Part shown: positions 34,854 through 45,124 of the stretch, piece after piece
How the letters are laid out: every line of letters starts with the position of its first letter
How positions within the stretch are numbered: position 1 is the first letter of the stretch
Origin: Theristus sp. LFF4_11
Lineage: Eukaryota; Nematoda; Chromadorea; Monhysterida; Xyalidae
Length of the DNA: 64,000 nt
Direction: 5' to 3'
NCBI GenBank assembly: GCA_030248135.1
Contig: JASANC010000124.1
Coordinates: forward strand, 1 to 64,000
Program-made: the position numbers and the translations under genes
The notes under the pieces: model-generated
Database searches by the model: none
Told to the model about the DNA's origin: nothing
The model's input: the letters and a program-made list of their open reading frames with translations, nothing else

Positions 34854-36501
34854 TTCACCTGCACAAACTTTCTGTGCGTACCGTTTGTGGATGCATGAGA
34901 AAAACTGCTGCTTCGCTGCTGTGCTTGTCAACTGTCATTCCGGCGGTCGTTTTCAGTGCAGCGCGCGTGTTCGTGTGCTGCTGTTTTGATGGGTTTTGCA
35001 GGGCAATGGAAGTAAATGGTTCCGCAGAACGCTATGAGCTCCCCCAACGATGTTTTTTGCAGCGTCACTGGCTCCGCTCGGCTCTCTTCTTAGGTTTAGG
35101 TGAGCTTGTGAAGCAAAGCAGTATTGAGGTGCACATTGAAGCATATGAATGTGGTGGCGGACGTGTATGGGTGTAACGTTCCAGTGGGTGTTCTAGCTTG
35201 CTGCTTGTGCCACTGCACATTGCTGCATGCGCTTAATCGATTGCATGACGAAAGCGTGTTGGCGTGGCGTCTATTATGGCTACTTGCTGCTGCTGTGTTT
35301 GTGACGATATGTTGCTGTGCTGCAGATCAGGCCTCAGTAGAAACTGCAACGTTCTAAGTATTGATGTGCCGCTGTAAGCGATGTTCAGAAGGTTTTTTCG
35401 TATATTTTTAATTTGGTCATCTTTTATAAGCTGCGACACTGCGTTTCTATCAGCACGTAGCCATGGAACTTGACCAGTTTCCAGCGTGTACCGAGTGCAA
35501 TCGATGCGTTTGCTGATGTACGGCAGCAGCTGTTGTCGCTGTCTATGTCCACTGTGCCACCAGCACGCACCCAAGAGCGTCAATTTTTCATGAGATTTAT
35601 TGGTATCACCCAGTCAGCAACAACAAGCACGCATGCCCACAGCACGTTTGCAAACGCTTTGTTATGTAATGCCACCCAATTTGATACGATTCGGCATGCG
35701 CTTGTTTCTGGTGCAGTTGGCAATGTTGCGTGAAGTTGCATTTTTGCAAGCAAACGGCAACCAAGCAGCGATTAGCAGGCGTCACTTTGTCTTGAGTTAC
35801 ATTATGCTTGCTTGTATTCGTATCATTTATTCTGGCTTTCGTCTGAAAAATGAAAAATACTACAGTCACATTTTTGTGTCGTTTTGGTGCCCACTGGTGG
35901 ACGAAGCTTTTCATATGGTTTTCCGTTTGTCATTTTGTTGTTTTCGTCATACTCATGTTCGTGTTGTTATGTTTGCATTGTTTTCGATATTTTGCTCTTC
36001 TGCGTTGTCAGTTACTTTTGTGGGTGATCATAAAACTGGTAATCAAAGTAACACTGTCGGTCTGTCACCATTGTACACAATGGGTTTCGTTGCCAAGGCA
36101 AAACCCAACCATTTTTGGATAAAATGGTGGTTATTTATCATGTGTTCTGCACCAATGGCTAACAAAAGTGTTGTTCATGTTTGCAATAGCGTTTATACAA
36201 TTTGTCATATTTTACACTTAGTGGAATCGCTTCTGCGCAGCATCAGAAAATCAGCGTAACCAGCACCAGCCAGACTCGATTGATTTTCTGGTGGCGTTGT
36301 TCCGTTTGTGTACACCTGTCTCTTCTCGTGGAACAAGCAGTCTTTCTGCAGCAGCATTGTTTGCAAATGTCTCAATTTTTCTACAGATAAGAACAGCTGC
36401 AACATGATAACCTGACGTTTACAGAAAGTGGAAAAAAGTCCAGTTGCCATGATGGTGTTCGAACAAATGCGTTGTGATTTCAAGTGACCGGCGACACACG
36501 C
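34854..36501. other. Intergenic stretch between TEX10 and the ABCB6-like N-terminal domain
   Basis: Only short, unconvincing frames on both strands, and no repeat shared with other parts of the window. A 56-codon frame starting at the ATG near 35007 matches nothing known to me. Confidence 0.35.
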
Positions 36502-37694
36502 ATGAACATGTCAGCTGGCAACGTGTCACTGACGTCCCCGTTGTCGTACTGTCCACCTGGCGTGCCGTTTCAGCAGGTCTGGCTGCGGCATGCATTCAAT
36601 CGCTGTTTCTTCGACACGATCGTCAGTGTGCTGCTGGCCGGTGTCGTGGGCGTGTGCGGCTGGTTTGAGCTGCGCAGTTACTACCGATATGGCACGCAGA
36701 TTGAGGCTGCCATGCTGGGTAGGTGGGTGGGTGAAGAACAAACTCGTGTCAACAATCGAAACAATGGGAGAGGAGATGGTGACACATGATAATGGTAACG
36801 GGCAGACGAAAGGAATGTTCGTCTGAAGAAAGAGGCAGCTGATTGCGTTTTTGTTGGTTGCATTGCAACAATGGCCGTGCAGGCCCAGACTACACGTGAA
36901 CGTGCTGCTGCCTGCTGCGAATCATGGCGGCCAGCGGCAGCACACCGTCTCACCGAGTGTCTCCAAACTGAATCACTGAGCCGAACTCCTGTCAATCGTT
37001 TCAGGACGCCCCCCGGTGCTCTACGTGGTGCAGGTTGCGTTGAGTGTCTCGATCGTTGTGGTCAACATTGTTCGGTTGTGTGTGCGCTTTGTATACGCCG
37101 TCTATGGGTACATGATTGTGCGTGATCTGATCGGTGCACTTGTCTGGCTGATCAGTGCTCTGATCATTTACGTGGAGCGCAACTACGATCTGCCGACGTT
37201 GCCTCGTGGCCGTCACAGCATGTATCTCATTGTGTTCTGGGCGTTCACGTTTGCCGTGGACACGCTGTATGTCGTCAACATTCGCGGCGATGATTGGTTC
37301 TTCGCGTTGAACAGGTTGGTGGATGCAGTCGCTGTTTTCGTGAGACGTTGGTGCATTATGTTCTAGTTTGCTTCTCAGGTGCACTGTGTTGTTTTGGTGC
37401 GCTCGTTCGGTACATTCTGTTCCAGTGGTGCATCGAATTCTACATGGCAGCTGACACTTGACATATTCGAATGCTTCAAGCCTGCTGATGATATTTGTTT
37501 TTTTGTCAATTGTCAATGAGTTCATGTTCAAGATTTTTTCAGACCGGAGGATTTCGTGCTGTTCTTCCTGTTCGTTGCTCAATGGCTGGGCGAGCTTGCG
37601 ACGCTGCTGCTTGGGCTGCGTGCGCCTGGCATCCTTTCCTACTTCCAACGCAACCAGTACATTTATCGACCGATGAACGAGGCGAGCACTGCGA
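36502..37694 (+). CDS. ABCB6/HMT-1-type N-terminal membrane domain without transporter core
   Basis: Three exons join in matching phase: 36502-36718, 37005-37314 and 37543-~37694. They encode about 225 residues with five hydrophobic segments. Landmarks are YCPPGVPFQQVWLRHAFNRC, the loop RSYYRYGTQIE, VLYVVQVALSVSIVVVNIVR, GRHSMYLIVFWAFTFAVDTL, NIRGDDWFFALN and ATLLLGLRAPGI. This is the TMD0 domain found before the transporter core in ABCB6/HMT-1 ('…NSPQWWWARAD…LGLWAPGL' in human ABCB6). The adjacent HMT-1 gene has its own TMD0 at 47711-48780, so this is a second copy. No transmembrane core or ATP-binding domain follows: after ~37700 there is nothing recognisable up to the transposon at 38376. 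It may be a truncated tandem duplicate or a stand-alone TMD0 protein. The reading frame is intact. Confidence 0.65.
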
Positions 37695-38369
37695 AAGTTT
37701 GTGGCTTTTGGTGGTTGCAGTTCGATTTGAAAGAAAAAAATATCTGTGACACAACACGTGTTGATTGGGTCCACAAAGATAAACTTTTTTGTTTTCAAAC
37801 CCTTCCGTCGCTGCAATGTATTTTGTTGCGGATGATTTCGACGATAAATAACGTGGCTGACTGGCATCACTCATTACCGAGTTATGATTCGGTACGTCCC
37901 ACCCTGGTAGCTGTTTTTTATGGCCCTGTAAGCATTGGTACGGTTCACTTGTGTACTCCGGTGTGTCAGTAATGCAAAGTAACACGGCTGTGTGTTGTGT
38001 ACCACGCTGAAACTGAACACAAAATGTATTTAGCTGCAGCTAGTCGGTTAGCCTCCATCCCCTCGTTTTCTCTGAGTTTCTGCTTTGCTTGGTTTATTAC
38101 GGCAAAACAAAATTAACGATACGACGCAGTCGAATCATAAAAAATCTCTTATATTCAATCGGGGTGCTGAGCAGCTGGTTTTTAGGAAAGCACGCAGAAT
38201 TGGACAGTGCAGTCGATTATTTTCGTTGGTGGAAATAATGAGTTGAGAGGGTGCAGCGCAGCGCAGCATTCACTGAAGCGTTTTCTCTGTTTGTTTCTTC
38301 TCTCTGAAGTTCAGTGGGGCCCCCAGTCGAAATCAGCAGTTTTCCTTTTCAGTCTCTCTCGATTCATAT
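37695..38369. other. Gap between the TMD0 gene and the transposon
   Basis: No coding exon recognised. This is where the transporter core exons of the TMD0 gene would be expected to begin. Confidence 0.4.
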
Positions 38370-38700
38370 GTGTTTAGTAGTGTAGGTGGGTAGACTGGGG
38401 AGCAACGTTATAAGTATAGGCAGTGTTGAAGTATACTGATCTGGCGAGCAACTGATCTGGCGAGCAACGTTATAAGCATAGGATGTGATCTGGGGTGCAA
38501 CGTAGTGCTTTTTACCGATCAAGCGTGTTAGAACATGTTCAGACACGTTTTCCTCACCACACGTTTGACAGACACGTTTTACACATATTTTACACATGTT
38601 TTAACACGTTTTGCTCACCACACGTTTTACACACACAATACACAACACACGTTTTACACTACACGCGTTTTACACACACACACAACGTGCACGCTGTGTG

Positions 38701-38794
38701 CGGCCAATAAGCGTGCTACTTGTCGCGCGACAGATTTGCGCGCGAACGTGCAGCCAATCAGCGGGCTGCGTGTCGCGCGACAGCTGGTATAAAA
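38701..38794 (+). promoter_or_regulatory. Promoter-like cassette: CCAAT boxes, TGTCGCGCGACA palindromes, TATA box
   Basis: Two modules of GCCAATAAG/GCCAATCAG, each followed about 8 bases on by the perfect 12-base palindrome TGTCGCGCGACA (38721-38732 and 38771-38782), then TATAAAA at 38788-38794. The order CCAAT - palindrome - TATA reads outward-to-inward as a polymerase II promoter for rightward transcription. The inverse copy is at 42486-42579. Confidence 0.6.
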
Positions 38795-39138
38795 CGCGCG
38801 TGTGCTACATGCGCATTGATATTTAACGTGCGTACACTGTATGCATACGAATAGCATGCGTTGCACTGACTGTGGAGTGAAAATACACGCATAAACAACT
38901 GCAATATGTGGAACACAAGCATGAACAAAACTGGTGGAACCCAATTTTTTATCACATAATAAAAGCACTAAAAATATAATAATTTTTGGGTATGTTTTTA
39001 ACACGTGCTAGTTTTTTATTCGTTTGAAGCATATGTTTATGCACTACGTTTGTTTTTTTTGCATGCAACGATGTGGTCTCGGTGTCGCTCTGCGGTTTTT
39101 CTTTTCATCTGAAATGAAATTTTGTCGTGTTCGTCGGG

Positions 39139-39260
39139 TTTATATAGTGACTGTCGACCGACTATCTGTTCATTGATTGGCTGATTTGGCTTCGACCAAT
39201 CAGCGCTTCGTGTGTCGCGCGACAGATCTTGCTCGCAAATGTGCGGCCAATCAGCGGTGC
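39139..39260 (-). promoter_or_regulatory. Second promoter-like cassette, leftward
   Basis: Read on the minus strand: GGCCAATCAGCG-type boxes (as CCAATCA/TGATTGG at 39170-39255), the palindrome TGTCGCGCGACA at 39213-39224, and TATATAA at about 39139-39147. A short basic frame follows downstream on the minus strand (rich in Lys/Arg, ~39037-39115). The inverse copy at 42030-42143 has the palindrome at 42059-42070 and TATATAA at 42137-42143. Confidence 0.55.
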
Positions 39261-39779
39261 GGCAATTAAACAAGCACCATCAAAAATGCATTTTGCTTTT
39301 TTCCGGGGGCAGGGAGGGGTACCCAATCTTACTCTTTTGCATATTCGATCATTACCCATACCGAACACTATGTCTGATTATCAAAATTTCTTTGTTGCAC
39401 GTGAATCTGAAACAACAGGCTTCCGTAAACAGGCGCCGCAAACATGACTCGCATAGGTCGGATACACTCTTTTAGCCGTTTTCTACCTTTGTTTTGGGCA
39501 CTCCACTTTGTTTCAGTTTTTCACCGCTTCGCTATTGTTATCTGTTGTTCATCAAATTACTGAACGGTGCAACCAAACTGCACTGATAACACGTCATTTT
39601 CAGGTTTTTAAACAAATTTTGATTGTTATTTGATTGACTGTTGATTTTTTCAGTGGCTCTTTTGACTCACATTTGACTCCGATGACTCTTTAGGTTGTAT
39701 CTTCTAAGTTTTCTGAACCACTGGCTCGTTTAAATCATTTGGTTGTTTCCACTTGACTCTTGATCATTTCCACCAGCGA

Positions 39780-40170
39780 CTCTTTTGAGTCACTTAATTG
39801 ACTCTTTTGATTCTTTTTACTGACTCTTTGACTCACTTGTTGACTCTTTTGATTCTTTTGGTTGTTTCGTGTAATTTTAGTCCCTCTTTTGAATCACTGA
39901 CTCTTGACCGTTTCCGGCAGCTTTGTTGTTTTATTTTTTTGAGTCATTTAATTGACTCTTTTGATTCTTTTAGTGACTCTTTTGACTCCTTCTATTGACT
40001 CTTTTGATTCTTCCGGTGGCTCTTTTGACTCACTTTTTAACTCTTGCGACTCCTTGGTTGTCTCTTTTAATTTTACTTGCTGTTCTGATTTATTGACTCT
40101 TTTGAATCATTTGTAAAACTTTTTTAATTCTTTTACTAACGCTTTTGACTCGCTCTTTCGGTCTCATTTT
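39780..40170 (+). repeat. TGACTCTTTTGA-type minisatellite
   Basis: Many imperfect copies of a 10-19 base unit built from TGACTCTTTTGA and TTCTTT, inside the transposon next to its left arm. A shorter, degenerate inverse version (AAGAGTAGTAAAAG and similar) lies at ~41380-41520. Confidence 0.7.
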
Positions 40171-40499
40171 ATTCATACGACTTTTCGAGTCTTATGCATG
40201 ATTCTTTTGACTAAGTCGGTCAAATCCTATGCTTTTTGGTTTTACACTATTTTTCGTTAACTTCCGTGATACTTATAAGCTGCGTTTTTGGTGGTTCTTT
40301 TCCATGCTACGCGAATTCATGATTCAACTGTTTTATTTACTCGATCAAACACGACATGCAAAAGACATTGAACACCATAAAGCATAATAATTTTTTTAGA
40401 TGAATTCAGTTTTTAGGGGTTCCATAATTTTAACAAAATTTTACCACTTTTAAAACTTAAACAGATTAGTCCAAATCAAAAGGAAAGACAACTTTTCGA

Positions 40500-41050
40500 C
40501 ATGGCTACTCAGATATTTCGTTGCTGTCTTCTTCTTCCTCTTCAACGCCAAATAAATCGAGGTTATCTTTTATCACATGTCCTAATCATGAATCTCCGGT
40601 CCTGCCAAGCACACTCTGCTGCTTCTCGTTACTTATTCGTCTTCTTCATATTTCTCTTTTCTTCTGCTGATGTTTTCGTATATTTATCCTGTTTTGAAGC
40701 TCATTTGCCAGTTTCAATTTTGATTAACGACTTCTTTCAGGTTATCCACAAACTCGCTGAGGAACGGCTCCTTCAACACATCCTTTGATTAGGTATATCA
40801 TCATATCGATCAACCGTTTCGATTAGGAGTAGTCTCCAACGCTCGGCTTCTTTTCTTTCTTCTTCGTCTTCCTCTTCGGTTGTGGTTTCGTCGTTTTCTT
40901 CTTTTTCATTGCCCTCACTGACCGCTTCACTTTCACCATCAGTTCATGATACTGCGGTTCTTCCTCCATTTTCTCAACAGTAGTATTGTGAAAGAGAGTT
41001 GTGGCGCAGTCTGTTTGAAGCGGATGAAAAAGCGCGACCGACACTGAGCA
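40500..41050 (-). pseudogene. Decayed minus-strand coding region inside the transposon
   Basis: On the minus strand an ATG-started frame of 73 codons (stop at 40823) begins at 41044. It ends in a strongly basic Lys/Arg/Pro stretch. Further downstream, pieces of frame broken by stops continue to an acidic EEEEED-containing end near 40505. The basic-then-acidic layout and the leftover coding-like stretches suggest the 3' part of one former gene. I do not recognise its family and do not attempt to repair it. Confidence 0.35.
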
Positions 41051-42029
41051 AACTTTAGTTATGAGACAGGACTAGGATCAGCTCCCTTTTAGTGCAGCAG
41101 CATGACAAATTTTGTTTTGGTGTTCAATGTCTTCTGCATGTCGTGTTGAGAGTAATAAAACAGTTGTATGTTGGTAGCATGGAAAGCACCAAAAAAGTTA
41201 AGTATAGTGAAGTTAGACGAAAAGAAGTTAAAACCAAAAGTAGGATTGAGATAGTCAAAGTATGTAAGCTCGAAAAGTCGTTGTAAATGAGCCAAAGAGG
41301 AGTCAAAAGCGTGGTAAAAGATTAAAGTTTAAATGCAAAGAGTATCAACAGAAGTTAAAAAGCACAAGATCGCAGAGTTAAAAGGAGCAAAGAGACGGGA
41401 ATAAGAGTTAGAGGAGAAGAGTAAAAAGAATAGAGTAGTGAAGATGTGATAAGGGAGAAACAAAGTAAAGAGGAGTAAAGAGTAGTAAAAGTAAAGAGTA
41501 AGGTAAGAGTCGTGGTGGAATGATCAAGAGTCAAGTGGAAAACCAATTTTAAACGAGCCAGTGGTTCAGAAAACTTAGAAGATACAACCTAAAGAGTCAT
41601 CGGAGTCAAATGTGAGTCAAAAGAGCCACTGAAAAAATCAACAGTCAATCAAATAACAATCAAAATTTGTTTAAAAACCTGAAAATGACGTGTTATCAGT
41701 GCAGTTTGGTTGCACCGTTCAGTAATTTGATGAACAACAGATAACAATAGCGAAGTGGTGAAAAACTGAAACAAAGTGGAGTGCCCAAAACAAAGGTAGA
41801 AAACGGCTAAAAGAGTGTATCCGACCTATGCGAGTCATGTTTGCGGCGCCTGATTTACGGAAGCCTGTTGTTTCAGATTCACGTGCAACAAAGAAATTTT
41901 GATAATCAGACATACTGTTCGGTATGGGTAATGATCGAATATGCAAAAGAGTAAGATTGGGTACCCCTCCCTGCCCCCGGAAAAAAGCAAAATGCATTTT
42001 TGATGGTGCTTGTTTAATTGCCGCACCGC

Positions 42030-42143
42030 TGATTGGCCGCACATTTGCGAGCAAGATCTGTCGCGCGACACACGAAGCGCTGATTGGTCGAAGCCAAATC
42101 AGCCAATCAATGAACAGATAGTCGGTCGACAGTCACTATATAA
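42030..42143 (+). promoter_or_regulatory. Right-arm copy of the inner promoter cassette
   Basis: CCAAT motifs in both orientations, the palindrome at 42059-42070 and TATATAA at 42137-42143, followed by a short frame starting ATGAAAAG at ~42174. Confidence 0.55.
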
Positions 42144-42485
42144 ACCCGACGAACACGACAAAATTTCATTTCAGATGAAAAGAAAAACCGCAGAGCGACA
42201 CCGAGACCACATCGTTGCATGCAAAAAAAACAAACGTAGTGCATAAACATATGCTTCAAACGAATAAAAAACTAGCACGTGTTAAAAACATACCCAAAAT
42301 TTTTATTTTTAGTGCTTTTATTATGTGATAAAAAATTGGGTTCCACCAGTTTTGTTCATGCTTGTGTTCCACATATTGCAGTTGTTTATGCGTGTATTTT
42401 CACTCCACAGTCAGTGCAACGCATGCTATTCGTATGCATACAGTGTACGCACGTTAAATATCAATGCGCATGTAGCACACGCGCG

Positions 42486-42579
42486 TTTTATACCAGCTGT
42501 CGCGCGACACGCAGCCCGCTGATTGGCTGCACGTTCGCGCGCAAATCTGTCGCGCGACAAGTAGCACGCTTATTGGCCG
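42486..42579 (-). promoter_or_regulatory. Right-arm copy of the outer promoter cassette
   Basis: Exact mirror of 38701-38794: TTTTATA at 42486-42492, palindromes at 42498-42509 and 42548-42559, and CCAAT boxes in inverse. Confidence 0.6.
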
Positions 42580-42910
42580 CACACAGCGTGCACGTTGTGT
42601 GTGTGTGTAAAACGCGTGTAGTGTAAAACGTGTGTTGTGTATTGTGTGTGTAAAACGTGTGGTGAGCAAAACGTGTTAAAACATGTGTAAAATATGTGTA
42701 AAACGTGTCTGTCAAACGTGTGGTGAGGAAAACGTGTCTGAACATGTTCTAACACGCTTGATCGGTAAAAAGCACTACGTTGCACCCCAGATCACATCCT
42801 ATGCTTATAACGTTGCTCGCCAGATCAGTTGCTCGCCAGATCAGTATACTTCAACACTGCCTATACTTATAACGTTGCTCCCCAGTCTACCCACCTACAC
42901 TACTGTGTTT

Positions 42911-45124
42911 TATTGGTTGGCAGACAAGAAGAGAACAGAGGCGCTGAGCGCGCTTGTGAATATGCGCAAGGGCCAGCGAAGTTCACATTGCTCTGCTCGT
43001 TATGTGCGCACACAGCCGACGCAAGCACATGCACATCTGCTTGTGTGCGAATGGAGACATACAAACAAACGAGCGACTTAGAGAGCGTCGTCGTCGCACG
43101 CACTCTGGCGCAGCGGCCGACACCGAATGAGTATTTATCGCAAACGAGCTTCGGTTTCGATGCAGCCGCGAGCGCGTGTGCCGTGTGTCTTACTTATGTC
43201 GCTGCTTATTATTTAGCGCCTTCCGCCGTGGCCGTGTGTGGTGTGTCTCTTTGAGTGTGCTTGCTTGCCTTTGTGCGCCAGATCAGCCATACCAGCACTC
43301 ATAAGCGTCATCCTGCCAGTGCTGATTTCACAGTCTCTGTTTTACTTCCTGTCCTTGCTCTCTGTTGGCCCGTTCGTTGCTCTTTTGCGCCTTGCTTGGT
43401 CTTCAAATTACACGCCGCCGCCAAAGTTGCGCATACATTTAGAGTACTATGTGCGGCCAACACACTGCTGGTTGTGTTTTATGCAACCATTGGTAGTAAA
43501 ACCGTAGTATGATAGTGTGTTGTTGGTTTTTGTTCATATTAACTGTGCGTGTTTGCATGTCACATTTTATATGAATGTGCGCACGCGACAACGAGCATGT
43601 ACATGTGTATAAACGTCGCCCAATTACGCCCCCCCCCAACCGAGAAGTCTCATTCCACGTGTCTCTTTGCTGGCGCTGTCACTTGTCAGCATCACACGCA
43701 CGACAGTGGCGCGCAGTTTGAGTCGAATCGTGCTGGCGCCTCGGTTGCTCGTGCAAAGCCGACGAATGGCACAACCAACAAACCGTTGGCCACGATAATA
43801 CAAGTGCATCTTGTGAACGGTTGTTTTCATTGAGGAGCAGTGTGAGCTGTGAGTGCGTGACGCTTCATTGCGGATAGCTCATTTCCACAGGTAACTGGTG
43901 CGATCTTAAACTTATAGTTGCATAATAACTCACCGTGTCTGCTGGAATGGAAAGCGGTTTGCCGGTCGTATGGAGTATTCACAGCATGCGCGGCACACAC
44001 GGACGTATGAGCGATCACTATGAGCATGAGCCAGCGCGCAGCCGCGTTGTATTCATGTTGCTTGCGTAAATGTCTGTCTTCAAGAAGTCTTGCTCAATAA
44101 TTCTTGTATTTTTGTGCTGCTGTATCTGCATTACTTTTCGTCCATTAAAACGTATCCATTGGCAAGGTAGACATGGAATGTGCATTGTGGTTGGCGTGTT
44201 TGTGGCGACGTTTGACTGACACAGAGTCTCTGCTGCGCAGTTTTCATCGTTTGCTGCAGTGCACTGACATTTTCGTCAGCCGACCATGTGGCCTCATGGT
44301 GGCACACGTATTTGTTCGTTAGTCGTCTCACCAGCTTCCGTGCGTGGCTTTTTTCAACCGTGTCCATTGTTGTTATGATGATTATATTACGAACTCGACT
44401 CAGTCAATCAACTGTCTTTGTTCAGTAGCGAATTGGTTGCTCCATTATTTCTCCGCTGCAACTGCGTTTTTTTGAATTTGATTGTAATAGCTGCCAGCAA
44501 GCCATAAGTGCGTGGTACTTTCCATTCGATGTGAACTAACGTCGTTGAGGTGAAGACACGGCATCACCATACTGGTCGCTGTCTCTGCTGTCGCCTGCTG
44601 AACTGACAACGCCAATTTCAGTCATGCAAATTGCGATTGTCGATTAGACAGACGACAGCACGCCTAATGTGCGGACCCCCGGCGACAATTTCATGGCGTT
44701 CTGCAAAGTTTACGGAGTCCTGTGGTGAACGAGTGGAACGAGAATGTACGGTCGCTAGTCACGCTTTCGGCAAAATGTGCCACCTACGGTTTATAACGTG
44801 CTCGCACAAATCAACGGCCGCTAATTTGCGTCGTGTCCTTCGGTCCCCTATGTAGCCCACCCCATTGTTCGCTGCTGAACTGAAATTACTAATTTGTATA
44901 CTTCGCGCCTAGCAGTGCAACCGGAAAATTTATGCAATGTTTTTTGAAATATTCTGTTTTGACACACTGTAATCAGCGTTGCTATTGTGACTTTTTCACT
45001 CAAGTTTTATTTGGCAGCTTGTGTTGTGCTGCTTTTACATATTTTCAATTTTGAATCAAGATTTTTAACGGATCATAAAAGTCGGTCGATATAAAAAACT
45101 GAAACGGCGCTAATATTGGGCGCA
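42911..45124. other. Gap between the transposon and the tyrosine phosphatase
   Basis: No coding exon that I can support and no copy of the repeats seen elsewhere. A C9 run lies near 43629-43637. The sequence changes to a TATAAAA-containing stretch (~45090) shortly before the phosphatase start. Confidence 0.4.

Larger units (their letters stand above)
38376..39780 (+). repeat. Left long terminal inverted repeat
   Basis: Outermost are two copies of a GATCTGGCGAGCAAC-type subterminal motif, some followed by GTTATAAG.ATAGG. A series of ACACGTTTT / TTTTACACA motifs follows (38535-38680). Next comes the CCAAT/palindrome/TATA cassette at 38701-38794, then a second, oppositely directed cassette at ~39139-39260. 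It pairs with 41510-42904. Confidence 0.85.
38376..42904. mobile_element. 4.5-kb non-autonomous Maverick/Polinton-like element with 1.4-kb inverted repeats
   Basis: The element is bounded by a perfect 6-base direct repeat, GTGTTT (38370-38375 and 42905-42910). It begins AGTAGTGTAGGTGGGTAGAC and ends with the exact inverse. The inverted repeats pair over ~1.4 kb (38376-~39780 with ~41510-42904). Mirror positions sum to 81,280 in the outer ~420 bases, with small indels further in. Maverick/Polinton elements are known for 6-base target duplications, AG…CT termini and inverted repeats of hundreds of bases or more, so this fits a deletion derivative. No polymerase or integrase is present. The middle holds a TGACTCTTTTGA-type minisatellite (~39780-40160) and a decayed minus-strand frame (40500-41050). 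Confidence 0.8.
41510..42904 (-). repeat. Right long terminal inverted repeat
   Basis: Reverse complement of the left repeat, with few differences in the outer kilobase and more indels toward the inner border, where both arms dissolve into short GACTC/AAGAGT-rich repeats. Confidence 0.85.

Noticed and set aside
37001..37870. A 289-codon open frame on the minus strand.
   Set aside because: It is the shadow of the plus-strand TMD0 exons, which have matching splice phases and clear family motifs. The minus translation is low-complexity and matches nothing.
38535..39475. Paired 70-116 codon frames in both arms of the long-inverted-repeat element.
   Set aside because: They lie over the CCAAT/TATA and CACGTTTT motif arrays, overlap on both strands, and duplicate only because the arms do.
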